A DNA stretch of 64,000 nucleotides, from assembly GCF_900104385.1 (NCBI RefSeq), contig NZ_FNJA01000001.1:284386-348385 (forward strand). Direction: 5' to 3'. Position numbers and translations under genes: made by a program. Below, piece after piece: positions 16,063 through 24,533 of this stretch. Positions within the stretch are counted from its first letter, which is position 1, and each line of letters begins with the position of its first letter. The notes under the pieces were generated by a model. It saw only the letters and a list, made by a program, of their open reading frames with translations, was not told the origin of the DNA and searched no databases. The DNA comes from Rhodoferax sp. OV413. GTDB taxonomy: Bacteria > Pseudomonadota > Gammaproteobacteria > Burkholderiales > Burkholderiaceae_C.

Positions 16063-16790
16063 GGGCTGGTCAGCTGCACCGCGCCGGATACCGTCACCTG
16101 CACCGTGCTGCGCCCGGCTTCCACCGGCACCGCCATGTCGGCCGAGGCCATTTTGGCTTCCATGGCCATGGCGCGTGGCCGGGGCATGCCGCCGACATCG
16201 TTGGCGTTCACCGAGATTTCGCGCAGGCTGTAGCCGGCAAAGCCGAAGCCCTTGGCGATGTCGCTGGCCTTGGCCTTGAACTGTTCAATCGCGATGGCCT
16301 GGGCCTGGCCTTCGACCTGGGCGCGCTGGGCGCGGCTCAGGCTGAAGCTGACGTTGCCCAGGGTCAGGCTGGGAATCTTGCCGGCGGTGCTGGCGATGCG
16401 GGCGAAGTCGCGCCCTTCGAGTACCAGCTCGGTCGTGCCTTGCCAGCCCTGGATCTTGCCGTCCTTGTTGTAGCGCGGGTAGAGGCTGAAATTGCCGGTA
16501 CGCACGTCAAGCTGTCCAGTTTGCGCGGCCTTGCGGGCTTCGGTCAATGCGGCATCCAGGGCCAGCTTGAGCTGGGTTTGCACCACGCCGGCATCGTTGC
16601 CGTCGCGGCTGGTGGCGAGCACCACGGTCAGCAAATCCTGCTGCACCTCGACCGCACCGCTGGCGGCCAGCTGCACCACATTGCGCAGCGGCTGCGTGGC
16701 CAAAGACTCTTGGGCAAAACCACTGCTGGCGCAGACCAACAGTGCGCTGGAAGCTATTACTTTGGTAGCAAATCGGGAAAAAATAGGCAT
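16059..16790 (-). CDS. SIMPL/DUF541 domain periplasmic protein
   Basis: A 243-aa exported protein: signal peptide of about 26 residues ending GFAQE, then a SIMPL (DUF541) domain with the GSIxVxxD-like beta strands (AASGAVEVQQDLLTVVLATSRDG) and the C-terminal VTVSGAVQL strand. SIMPL proteins have been linked to oxidative stress and outer-membrane homeostasis, but no reaction is known. Residues 8-23 of the signal peptide are encoded by repeat copy J. The gene is coupled to arfB and divergent from ompR. Confidence 0.85.
   Translation of the reverse strand: MPIFSRFATKVIASSALLVCASSGFAQESLATQPLRNVVQLAASGAVEVQQDLLTVVLATSRDGNDAGVVQTQLKLALDAALTEARKAAQTGQLDVRTGNFSLYPRYNKDGKIQGWQGTTELVLEGRDFARIASTAGKIPSLTLGNVSFSLSRAQRAQVEGQAQAIAIEQFKAKASDIAKGFGFAGYSLREISVNANDVGGMPRPRAMAMEAKMASADMAVPVEAGRSTVQVTVSGAVQLTSP
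16722..16770 (+). repeat. Interspersed repeat, copy J, inside a signal-peptide coding region
   Basis: Reads ACTGCTGGCGCAGACC, a short spacer, AGTGCGCTGGAAGCTATT and a terminal GGTAGCA. It matches the family order (GCGC, spacer, GCGC, AGCTATT, TAGCA), and on the minus strand encodes residues 8-23 of the SIMPL protein. Confidence 0.65.
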
Positions 16791-16935
16791 GCAAAACTTT
16801 CTGGTGTTGGTGCGGAACAGGGCTGTTCCAGGGAGGTAGAGCGGCAGCTTGCCACAGGGGTTCCATGGTTCGCCGAAGCTTGGTATTTTCAGCGCGGCAG
16901 CCCCTCAAAAAGCACACAAGACAGTATGCAAAAGT

Positions 16936-17010
16936 TGTAACATTCTGTCATAACACCTCCTTCGCCGCGGCTTTGGGCTGTTACACACTGCAGAATCCCT
17001 CCTTGTTACA
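16936..17010. promoter_or_regulatory. Cluster of GTAACA-type sites upstream of ompR
   Basis: TGTAACA at 16936, TGTTACA at 16979 and TGTTACA at 17004, with TGTCATAACA at 16946, in the 240-bp gap before the response-regulator gene. The GTAACA hexamer is the core of E. coli OmpR sites, so autoregulation is likely. Confidence 0.5.
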
Positions 17011-17029
17011 TATTACCGGCCTACAGACT

Positions 17030-17761
17030 ATGAACCAGACTGCCAACCGTCCCGACAAAATCCTGGTGGTCGATGATGACTCCCGGATCCGCGACTTGCT
17101 GCGCCGCTACCTCATGCAAGAAGGCTTTGAAGTGATGCTGGCCGAAGACGGCAAAGCCCTGAGCCGCATCATGCTGCGCGACACCGCCGACCTGATCGTG
17201 CTTGACCTGATGATGCCCGGCGAAGACGGCCTGAGCATCTGCCGCCGCCTGCGCGCCAACAACGACCGCACGCCCATCATCATGCTCACTGCCAAGGGCG
17301 AAGACATCGACCGCATCGTCGGCCTGGAAGTCGGCGCCGACGATTACCTGGGCAAGCCCTTCAACCCGCGCGAACTGCTGGCCCGCATCCACGCCGTGCT
17401 GCGCCGCCGCCCGGCCAAAGAGGCGCCAGGTGCGCCGTCCATCGACAACGAAATCATCACCTTTGGCCCGTTTGCCTTCGACCTCGGATCGCGCACGCTG
17501 AACCGCAATGGCGAAGAGCTGCCGCTGACCACCGGCGAATTCGCCATGCTGAAAGCCCTGGTACGCCACCCGCGCCAGCCGCTGTCGCGCGAAAAGCTGG
17601 CCCTGCTGGCCCGCGGCCGCGAGTTTGAGCCGTTCGACCGCAGCCTGGACGTACAAGTCTCCCGCCTGCGCAAGCTGGTCGAGGTAGACGCCGCCGCGCC
17701 GCGCTACATCCAAACCGTATGGGGCGTGGGCTATGTATTCGTTCCAGACGGAGCGGGTTGA
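17030..17761 (+). CDS. ompR: OmpR-type response regulator
   Basis: A 243-aa two-component regulator: receiver domain with phospho-acceptor Asp59 (LIVLDLMMPG), conserved Lys in GKPFNPRELL, and a C-terminal winged-helix DNA-binding domain (LTTGEFAMLKALV ... LDVQVSRLRKLVE ... IQTVWGVGYVF). The start is the ATG at 17030; the longer open frame upstream is promoter sequence. It is followed after six bp by the sensor kinase gene. Targets are probably porin or osmotic-response genes, by family analogy only. Confidence 0.93.
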   Translation: MNQTANRPDKILVVDDDSRIRDLLRRYLMQEGFEVMLAEDGKALSRIMLRDTADLIVLDLMMPGEDGLSICRRLRANNDRTPIIMLTAKGEDIDRIVGLEVGADDYLGKPFNPRELLARIHAVLRRRPAKEAPGAPSIDNEIITFGPFAFDLGSRTLNRNGEELPLTTGEFAMLKALVRHPRQPLSREKLALLARGREFEPFDRSLDVQVSRLRKLVEVDAAAPRYIQTVWGVGYVFVPDGAG

Positions 17762-17767
17762 TCCGTT

Positions 17768-19207
17768 TTGAGCAAGTCACAGACCACCCACTTCCGCCGG
17801 GGCGAGCTGTCCGACCCGTCTGACGCCACCAGTCCAGCGCCGCTGGAGATGCTGCCCAACAAGACGCATCTGTCACGCCAGATGGTGGTGGTGAGTCTGT
17901 TCTGGCGTACCTTCTTCCTGCTGGCAGCCCTGCTGATGGGCAGCATGTTGGCCTGGCTGATGACCTTGCGGGCGCTGGACTTCACGCCGCGCGCCATCCA
18001 GACCGCCCAGCAAATTGCCTCGCAGGTGAATCTGAGCCGCGCGGCTTTGGTACATGCTGACCCGATTGCCCGGGTCTCTCTGATCAAGGCGATGGCCGAG
18101 CAGGAACGCATGCGCATCCTGCCACGCGAGCCCTCCGACCAGCACCTGCCATTTGACCGGGACAGCCTGAGCCAGAGCATCGCCGAAGAGCTGACCAAAA
18201 TTCTGGGCCCCAGCACCGTGGTGGCGCGCAGCGTCAACGGCGTCGATGGGCTGTGGGTCGGCTTTGAAATCAATGGCGACGCCAATTGGCTGCAGCTGGA
18301 CCACGAGCGCTTCAACCCGGCCAGCAACAAGACCTGGCTGATCTGGCTGTGCACCATAGGCGCCCTGTCGCTGGCCGGCGCAGCGTTGATTGCGCGGCTG
18401 ATCAACCGCCCGCTGAAACAGCTGTCGTTTGCCACCAGCCGCGTGCGCGAGGGCGACTTCGATGCTAGCCACCTGGACGAACGCGGCGTGACCGGCGAGG
18501 TGCGCGAAGTCAACATCGGCTTCAACCGCATGGCGCAAAAGCTGGCCAAGATCGAACAAGACCGCGTCATCATGCTGGCCGGCATCTCGCACGACCTGCG
18601 CACGCCGCTGGCCCGGCTGCGGCTGGAAACCGAGATGAGCGTGGCCGACAACGATGCCCGCGAGCACATGGTGGCCGACATCGGCCAGCTGGACGCCATC
18701 ATCGACAAGTTTCTGGACTATGCGCGCCCCGGCCATGCCAAGCTCAACACGGTGTCACTCAACGATGTGCTGGAATCCAGCCTCTACGCTGTGCTCGATT
18801 ACGAAGACATGCGCATCAACCTGACAGTGGATGAACCTCTGAAGGTGCTGGCCGACGAGGTCGAGCTGGGCCGCGTGATCTCCAACCTGCTGGAAAACGC
18901 GCGCCGTTACGGCAAGTCTCCCGACACCGGCATTGCCGTGGTGGACATCGCCGCCAAGGGCCGTGAAGACTGGGTGCTGCTGAAGGTACGCGACCACGGC
19001 CGCGGCGTAGACCCCGAGCAACTGGCCAGCCTGTCCAAGCCCTTCTTCCGAGGCGACGCCGCCCGAACCGCCGCCACCGGCGCCGGCCTGGGCCTGTCCA
19101 TCGTGGACAAAGCCATCCAGCGCATGGGTGGTGAATTCGAGCTGACCAATACCGCATCCGGCGGGCTGGCAGCGCACATCAAGCTGCAGCGGGCACCCAA
19201 GAGCTGA
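17768..19207 (+). CDS. envZ: EnvZ-type sensor histidine kinase
   Basis: A 479-aa inner-membrane kinase. It has two transmembrane segments (residues about 43-68 and 193-215) around a periplasmic loop, a HAMP linker, a HisKA domain with phospho-acceptor His275 in GISHDLRTPLARL, and an ATPase domain with the N box (NLLENARRYG), G1 (DHGRGVDP) and G2 (GAGLGLSI). It starts at a TTG at 17768; an ATG at 17849 would remove the first 27, unstructured residues. It is the partner of the preceding response regulator. It ends 11 bp before the convergent PPTase gene. Confidence 0.92.
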   Translation: MSKSQTTHFRRGELSDPSDATSPAPLEMLPNKTHLSRQMVVVSLFWRTFFLLAALLMGSMLAWLMTLRALDFTPRAIQTAQQIASQVNLSRAALVHADPIARVSLIKAMAEQERMRILPREPSDQHLPFDRDSLSQSIAEELTKILGPSTVVARSVNGVDGLWVGFEINGDANWLQLDHERFNPASNKTWLIWLCTIGALSLAGAALIARLINRPLKQLSFATSRVREGDFDASHLDERGVTGEVREVNIGFNRMAQKLAKIEQDRVIMLAGISHDLRTPLARLRLETEMSVADNDAREHMVADIGQLDAIIDKFLDYARPGHAKLNTVSLNDVLESSLYAVLDYEDMRINLTVDEPLKVLADEVELGRVISNLLENARRYGKSPDTGIAVVDIAAKGREDWVLLKVRDHGRGVDPEQLASLSKPFFRGDAARTAATGAGLGLSIVDKAIQRMGGEFELTNTASGGLAAHIKLQRAPKS

Positions 19208-19218
19208 ATTTTCAGCCC

Positions 19219-19896
19219 CTAAACCGCGCCCACCTGCCACCAGGAGGGCGCGGTTGCCATCCATCCTTCACCAACGACCTGGGCATCTGCAGATGCAATC
19301 AAGGCCAAAGTGACGCCCTCGGCTTGCCAAACCCGGGCATTGCCCTGCCCTATGGGCATCGCCTGCGTGTGCAAAGCGGCCAGCCGCTCCAAAGCCAGCC
19401 CTTCGCCTCGGGACTTGAACCAGGCTTCCTTCAGAGTCCAGACGCGGTAGAAATACTGCAACGCATCGGCGGCGTCCAGGCCTTCGGCGCTTTTCAGTTC
19501 AGCCGTAGAAAACACGGTGGGCGCCAAGCGTGCCCAATCGCGCGCACGTGCCGGGGCTTCGATGTCTACCCCAATAGGTGCATCCGATACCGCACACACC
19601 ACCCAGTCGGCACTATGGCTCAGCGACAGATGAAGATGCGGGTGGCCCAGTACGGTAGGTGCGCCAGCAGCATTGGCGGCCAGCGCCCAGAGCTGCGGTG
19701 CAGCTGCGCCGGCAAAGGCCGACAAGGCCTGCCGAGCCAACCAATGCCCTGCCAAAAACTGGCTACGCCGCAACGGGGCACTGATATGCGCCACCCTATG
19801 CGCTTCGTGGGCAGACAACCATTGCAGATCCGTTTGCTCGGCCTCGGCGGCGCATTGCGCTACCGGGGCAACACACACACGGATCTGCTGGATCAC
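19219..19896 (-). CDS. 4'-phosphopantetheinyl transferase of the aryl polyene operon
   Basis: A 225-aa Sfp-type transferase that attaches phosphopantetheine from CoA to the ACPs. Mg-binding residues are in GVDIE (residues 109-113, Asp111 and Glu113), and the second motif is WTLKEAWFKSRGEG (153-166). I choose a GTG start at 19896 because it overlaps the preceding stop as GTGA, the coupling pattern of this operon; an ATG at 19962 would cut deep into the upstream gene. It is the last gene of the 19-gene cluster and should activate the two ACPs at 33.4-33.9 kb. Confidence 0.88.
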   Translation of the reverse strand: MIQQIRVCVAPVAQCAAEAEQTDLQWLSAHEAHRVAHISAPLRRSQFLAGHWLARQALSAFAGAAAPQLWALAANAAGAPTVLGHPHLHLSLSHSADWVVCAVSDAPIGVDIEAPARARDWARLAPTVFSTAELKSAEGLDAADALQYFYRVWTLKEAWFKSRGEGLALERLAALHTQAMPIGQGNARVWQAEGVTLALIASADAQVVGEGWMATAPSWWQVGAV

Positions 19897-20345
19897 TGGG
19901 CTGCCACTTTGGCGTAGCTTGCTTTCAGCACCACATGGATACGGAAAGTGCCCGCATGGCATTCGACCGTCGTCGGACTTTTGGTGGGTTCGTTTTTGAA
20001 ATTACTGTGGATGTCGACCACGGCATTGGCACCGAGCTTCTTGGCCTTGGCCTGGAAGGCCAGCAATGACGACAGGGCTGCAGCATGGCAACCCGCCAGT
20101 TCCTCCTTGACGGAACCATTCGCCGAGCCATGCGACCTGTCTTCGCGCAAGGTTTGTTCAATGACCGGGGTGTTCTGGCCTGACAGGTAAAACTTCACCG
20201 AACCGTCCAGCTTGGCCTGGGCCTCGGGCATTTTGAGTACGTCTTCCAGCGGGATCTGGTACTCAACATCGCGTGCGAATGCAGGTACGGTAAACGCCGC
20301 GCTCAAAGCGAACACAGCAACAGACAGGGCAATGGTATTTTTCAT
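19893..20345 (-). CDS. Exported protein of unknown function in the aryl polyene operon
   Basis: A 150-aa protein with a signal peptide ending VPAFARD (about 23 residues). The mature part has two cysteines (GCHAAAL and VECHAGTF) and a central LGANAVVDIHSNF segment that recalls the YbjQ/DUF74 fold, where LGANAVVGV-type strands form the core. It could be a periplasmic helper of export or assembly; no function is established. The start at 20345 (MKNTIALSV) follows a short gap after the ketosynthase gene. Similar small exported genes occur beside other aryl polyene clusters, as far as I recall. Confidence 0.6.
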   Translation of the reverse strand: MKNTIALSVAVFALSAAFTVPAFARDVEYQIPLEDVLKMPEAQAKLDGSVKFYLSGQNTPVIEQTLREDRSHGSANGSVKEELAGCHAAALSSLLAFQAKAKKLGANAVVDIHSNFKNEPTKSPTTVECHAGTFRIHVVLKASYAKVAAQ

Positions 20346-20383
20346 AAGGTGGTTAGAGCAAGGTATCCAGAAACAGCGCTGTG

Positions 20384-21616
20384 TCAAACACCGCGCCAGC
20401 GGCCAAAAATCAAGGAGGTGTTGATGCCTCCAAACGCAAAGTTGTTGCTCATCACATGGTCGGTCTGCAAGCTGAGACCATCGCCCATCACGTACTGCAG
20501 CGGTGCGCAGCGCGGGTCTACCTGGCGCAGATTGACAGTCGGGGCAAACCAGCCCTCACGCATCATCTCGATGGTCATCCAGGCTTCCAGCGCGCCGCAG
20601 GCCCCGAGGGTGTGGCCCATGTAGCTCTTCAACGAGCTCAGCGGCACACGCTCGCCAAAAATGGCGTGGGTGGCAATCGACTCGGCCACGTCGCCGTGGT
20701 CGGTTGCCGTGCCGTGGGCATTCACGTAGCCAATCGCCTCGGGCGCCAGGCTGGCACTTTCCAGCGCTAGCCGGATCGCCTCGGCCATGGTTTCAGACTT
20801 GGGCTGGGTGACATGGGCGCCATCGCTGTTCGTGCCATAGCCCAGCACTTCTGCATGGATGCGTGCGCCACGGGCCAAGGCATGCTCCAGCTCTTCCAGC
20901 ACCAAGGTTCCCGCGCCTTCGCCGAGTACCAGGCCATCACGCTCCGCATCGAAAGGCCGGGGCGTTGACCCAGGCTCGTCATTGCGCACGCTGGTGGCAA
21001 ACAAGGTATCGAACACCGCGGCTTCGGTCGCATCCAGCTCTTCGGCGCCACCGGCGAGCATGGCAATTTGCTTGCCCGACTGGATTGCCTCAAACGCCGA
21101 ACCAATCCCCTGGCTACCCGAGGTACAAGCGCTGGAGGTAGTGATGATGCGCCCCGTCATGCCAAAGAAAACGCCGATGTTGACAGCCGCAGTATGCGAC
21201 ATCATCTTGATATAGGTGGTGGCGTTGATGCCCTCGGTGCTTTTCTCCGACATCATGCGGCCAAAGTCACCAATCGCCGACGGTGTACCCGCCGACGAAC
21301 CATAGGACACGCCCATGCGGCCACTCTTGACCAAGGGGTCACCCAGCAAGCCCGCATCGATTAAGGCAAGCTCGCTGGCCCGCGTGGCCAGCACCGCCAC
21401 ACGGCCCATGCTGCGCATCGATTTGCGGTTGTAGTGTGCAGGTAGCTCGAAGGGTTGGGCAGGTGCGCCCAAGCGCGTATGCAAGCCCTCGAACACAGCC
21501 CAGTCGTGCATGGTGACCACGGCATTGCGTTTGTCTTGCAAGTGCTGGCGAACGCTCGGCCAGTCGTGGCCTAGAGGGCTCAAGGCGCCAAATCCGGTAA
21601 TAACAACCCGCTTCAT
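20384..21616 (-). CDS. apeR: Aryl polyene beta-ketoacyl-ACP synthase (ApeR-type)
   Basis: A 410-aa FabF-like condensing enzyme. The catalytic triad is complete: Cys164 in TTSSACTSGS, His in NAHGTATDHGD and His in YMGHTLGACG. It condenses malonyl-ACP with the growing chain; in the characterised Xenorhabdus system one ketosynthase elongates and a second acts in early or accessory steps. Its start overlaps the ketoreductase stop as ATGA. The assignment as ApeR rests on its place next to apeQ. Confidence 0.88.
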   Translation of the reverse strand: MKRVVITGFGALSPLGHDWPSVRQHLQDKRNAVVTMHDWAVFEGLHTRLGAPAQPFELPAHYNRKSMRSMGRVAVLATRASELALIDAGLLGDPLVKSGRMGVSYGSSAGTPSAIGDFGRMMSEKSTEGINATTYIKMMSHTAAVNIGVFFGMTGRIITTSSACTSGSQGIGSAFEAIQSGKQIAMLAGGAEELDATEAAVFDTLFATSVRNDEPGSTPRPFDAERDGLVLGEGAGTLVLEELEHALARGARIHAEVLGYGTNSDGAHVTQPKSETMAEAIRLALESASLAPEAIGYVNAHGTATDHGDVAESIATHAIFGERVPLSSLKSYMGHTLGACGALEAWMTIEMMREGWFAPTVNLRQVDPRCAPLQYVMGDGLSLQTDHVMSNNFAFGGINTSLIFGRWRGV

Positions 21617-22344
21617 CCGACCATCCCTCCATTCACCGAGATTACCTGGCGGGTGATGTAGGCGGCATCCGGGGTCATCAAGAAGGCCACCACGGCAGCC
21701 ACTTCCTGGGGCGTGCCCATGCGCCGCAACGGGATGATCTTCAAAGCCTCTTCCAGCACATGGGGTTCGACCATTTCCGTATCAATCAAACCGGGGGCCA
21801 CGCAGTTCACCGTGATGGCCCGTTTAGCCAGTTCAACGGCCAGGGATTTGGTAGCGGCAATCACACCGGCTTTGGCAGCGCTGTAATTGGTTTGGCCGCG
21901 GTTGCCCATCAGCGCAGATACCGAGGCCAGGGTCACGATACGCCCCGGCTGGCGGCGCTGCACCATGGGCATCACCACAGGATGGAGTACGTTGTAGAAG
22001 GCATCTAGGTTGGTGTGTACTACCGCGTCCCATTCCTCGCCCGTCATGGCTGGAAAAGCGTTGTCACGTGCCAAACCCGCATTGCAGACCACGCCGTAGT
22101 AGGCACCGTGCTGGTCCATATCCGCCTGCAGTTCGGCGGCACAGGCCTGCCGGTCGGCCACGTCAAAAGCCAGTACCCGGGCTTGCCGCCCGAGCGCAAC
22201 TATCTCTTGCACCACCGCCTGCGCCTGGCTGAGTTGGGCACGGCAATGCACCACGATGTCAAAGCCATCGGCCGCCAAGCGCAGGGCAATGGCTTTGCCT
22301 ATGCCCCGGCTCGCGCCGGTCACCAAAATGGTGGAAGATTTCAT
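21613..22344 (-). CDS. apeQ: Aryl polyene 3-ketoacyl-ACP reductase (ApeQ-type)
   Basis: A 243-aa FabG-like short-chain dehydrogenase. The NADP site is TGASRGIGKAIA (residues 9-20), and the catalytic residues are Ser141, Tyr154 and Lys158 in the NYSAAKAG motif. It reduces the beta-keto group after each condensation so that ApeP/ApeI-type dehydratases can form the conjugated double bonds. The ATG overlaps the dehydratase stop by one base (TAATG) and its stop overlaps the next ketosynthase start. Confidence 0.9.
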   Translation of the reverse strand: MKSSTILVTGASRGIGKAIALRLAADGFDIVVHCRAQLSQAQAVVQEIVALGRQARVLAFDVADRQACAAELQADMDQHGAYYGVVCNAGLARDNAFPAMTGEEWDAVVHTNLDAFYNVLHPVVMPMVQRRQPGRIVTLASVSALMGNRGQTNYSAAKAGVIAATKSLAVELAKRAITVNCVAPGLIDTEMVEPHVLEEALKIIPLRRMGTPQEVAAVVAFLMTPDAAYITRQVISVNGGMVG

Positions 22345-22808
22345 TACGGGGTTCCCTCTGATTCTTGTAAGTAGGCCATGCCGTCCTTGGGCTCGAACAC
22401 CGAAACATGCGCGCGGGCCAGCTCTTTTTCATCTGCATAAATTCGGCAATCAAACATGCCCAGACCATTGTCGGCAACCAGCTCGGCACGCGCCTCGATA
22501 CGCAGCACGCTGCCCACTGCAAAGCCCGCGCAGTCGGCTACATAGCGCCGGGTTCCCAGCAAAAAACCGATATTGACCGGCTCGCCACGCTCCATAGACC
22601 GGACACCGGCCCAGGCGGCAATCGCCTGCGCCATTAGCTCCACCCCTACCCATGCGGGCAATTGCGCACCTTGGACAAACAACCGGTCGGCCCGTACATC
22701 AGCCTCTACCGACACAGAGTCCGGGCCAACGGAGACCAGGCGATCGATCAAACGCATAGCACCGCGGTGCGGGATATAGGTTTCAATAGAAGATGCCACT
22801 GCCGACAT
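22344..22808 (-). CDS. apeP: Aryl polyene 3-hydroxyacyl-ACP dehydratase (ApeP-type)
   Basis: A 154-aa hotdog-fold dehydratase. The region ETYIPHRGAMRLID holds the active-site His, and VGVELMAQAIAAWAG the central helix with the catalytic Glu. It dehydrates 3-hydroxyacyl-ACP to the trans-enoyl form. The cluster has a second hotdog dehydratase fused to the ligase at 31139, as expected since aryl polyene systems use two. The start is the ATG at 22808, one base after the ketosynthase stop. Confidence 0.85.
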   Translation of the reverse strand: MSAVASSIETYIPHRGAMRLIDRLVSVGPDSVSVEADVRADRLFVQGAQLPAWVGVELMAQAIAAWAGVRSMERGEPVNIGFLLGTRRYVADCAGFAVGSVLRIEARAELVADNGLGMFDCRIYADEKELARAHVSVFEPKDGMAYLQESEGTP

Positions 22809-22809
22809 A

Positions 22810-23991
22810 TCAGCCCTGCGCGAATAAAAGCGCGGCATTGCTGCCGCCAAACGCAAACGAGTTGCTCATGACATACCGTGGCGATCGTCCCAACGACTCA
22901 CCCGCATGCACCAGGTGGAGCGGTGGTAGCTGCGGATCGCGTACACCATCAAACCAATGCGGTGGCAAGTAACCTAAAGGATTGTCCACCAGCGTTGCCC
23001 AGGCCAATGCCGCTTCGATGGAGCCAGCAGCCGCCAATGCGTGGCCCGTCATGGGCTTGGTAGAGCTTACAGGTACCTCGCACCCCAGCAGATCGGCCAC
23101 CGCACGGCTCTCCATGGCATCGTTCTGCACTGTGGCCGTGCCATGCAAGTTCAAATAGTCCACCATATCAGCCGCTACACCGGCCCGTGCCAGTGCCAGC
23201 CGCATGGCGTCGGCCGCACCTTGGCCGCTGGGCTCGGGTGCAGACATATGGTGCGCATCCGATGTCTCGCCCCAACCCGCCAGGCGCATCGGCCCCGCGT
23301 CACGCCCCATCAAAAACAAGGCTGCACCCTCCCCCAGGTTGATGCCATTGCGATGCAGCGACATCGGATTGCAGCGTTCGGCCGATACGGACTCCAGCGA
23401 TGAAAAGCCGGCAATCGTAAAAGTGCTCAGCGCATCGGCACCGCCTGCCACCACTGCGTCGACCAAGCCCGCGCGTAACAAACGGGCGCCACTGGCCAGT
23501 GCCTTGGCACCCGACGAGCAGGCGGTAGAGATGGTGTAAACCGGCCCCGTTGCGCCTATTTCCCGGGCTACAAACGCGGCGCCTGATCCCAGAGTCTGCT
23601 GGGCATAGTCGTACCCTACCGGCCAAACCCCATGTGCACGGTGAGAGCGCACAGCCTGCTCTCCCTCTTCCAAACCCGGTGCGCTGCCGCCCAAAATCAC
23701 GGCGACCCGGGACGGGCCATGGCGTAACACTGCTGCCTGCACCGAGCTGCGCATCTGATGCAGGGCTTGGGCCAGCAGGGCGTTATGGCGGCTACGCTGC
23801 GCTAAGGGCACCTGGCCCCAGTCGGGCGACTCTGTCTGAACCCGGCCCAGGTGCAATAAGCGCCCAGGCGTGTACTGGTCGCTGGGCGCCACACTATCGG
23901 GTATCTCATGCGCCCACAGCTTGGCCCGGATACCGGGCAAGTCAGAGCCCAAAGAGCAGACCACCCCAAGCGACTGGAGGTATACGTTCAT
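22810..23991 (-). CDS. apeO: Aryl polyene ketosynthase (ApeO-type)
   Basis: A 393-aa ketosynthase with Cys158 (STACSSGAKAL), His in NLHGTATVQND and His in MTGHALAAAG, so it is catalytically complete. In the Xenorhabdus pathway ApeO works as a heterodimer with the chain-length-factor-like ApeC, whose counterpart here is at 34658. The N-terminus lacks the usual glycine-rich opening of FabF, typical of this clade. Its start overlaps the DUF3261 gene stop by four bases. Confidence 0.87.
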   Translation of the reverse strand: MNVYLQSLGVVCSLGSDLPGIRAKLWAHEIPDSVAPSDQYTPGRLLHLGRVQTESPDWGQVPLAQRSRHNALLAQALHQMRSSVQAAVLRHGPSRVAVILGGSAPGLEEGEQAVRSHRAHGVWPVGYDYAQQTLGSGAAFVAREIGATGPVYTISTACSSGAKALASGARLLRAGLVDAVVAGGADALSTFTIAGFSSLESVSAERCNPMSLHRNGINLGEGAALFLMGRDAGPMRLAGWGETSDAHHMSAPEPSGQGAADAMRLALARAGVAADMVDYLNLHGTATVQNDAMESRAVADLLGCEVPVSSTKPMTGHALAAAGSIEAALAWATLVDNPLGYLPPHWFDGVRDPQLPPLHLVHAGESLGRSPRYVMSNSFAFGGSNAALLFAQG

Positions 23992-24533
23992 GGCGTTTGC
24001 TCCACCGATTCAATCTGCAACTGGTAACCCGCGCGGTGGTTGAAAACATCCACATGCTGGCCATCGCGGTACTGCACTTGCATTACTTCTTCGCCCTTCC
24101 ACAGCAAGCGCCGCTGGGCGACGCTACTATCCAAGGTCCAGCCCTCGGGCAGCGCAGCACGCACTACCTCGGCCGGCCACCAGACGAGTTGCAGGTCACT
24201 CAAAATGCGTTCGCCACGCACAACATCCGGCAGCCAGCTGGCGCGGGTTTGCTGCAACGTCTGGCCATCCCAGCTCATCCGCACCACGGTTTGGTTCATG
24301 CCCAGCACTGCCAGGCGCAACTCCTGCGGATCGACCTCCAGCGCCACATCTACCGCCTGGCTACGGCCCGCGGCCATCACCACCAGGTGCTGTTGCAGCC
24401 ACATGGAGCGGCCCAGACTGGCAGGCGCCAAACGCAGCAGCAATTCATGCTCTGGAGAAGCGCCCATGCGCCCAGCGCAGGCGCCCAACAGCAGCAGCAA
24501 AAACAGCGTACAGAAACGTAGCAATAGCATCAT
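23988..24533 (-). CDS. DUF3261 lipoprotein of the aryl polyene operon
   Basis: A 181-aa lipoprotein: the signal sequence ends in a lipobox LGAC, with Cys19 the lipidated residue. The mature domain matches the DUF3261 pattern of a LolB-like half-barrel (LRLAPASLGRSMWLQQHLVV, then VLGMNQTVVRMSWDG and the closing YQLQIESV). With LolA-like and MMPL proteins in the same operon it probably carries the lipid-linked polyene to the outer membrane. The function is inferred from context. The ATG overlaps the MMPL stop (ATGA). Confidence 0.8.
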   Translation of the reverse strand: MMLLLRFCTLFLLLLLGACAGRMGASPEHELLLRLAPASLGRSMWLQQHLVVMAAGRSQAVDVALEVDPQELRLAVLGMNQTVVRMSWDGQTLQQTRASWLPDVVRGERILSDLQLVWWPAEVVRAALPEGWTLDSSVAQRRLLWKGEEVMQVQYRDGQHVDVFNHRAGYQLQIESVEQTP

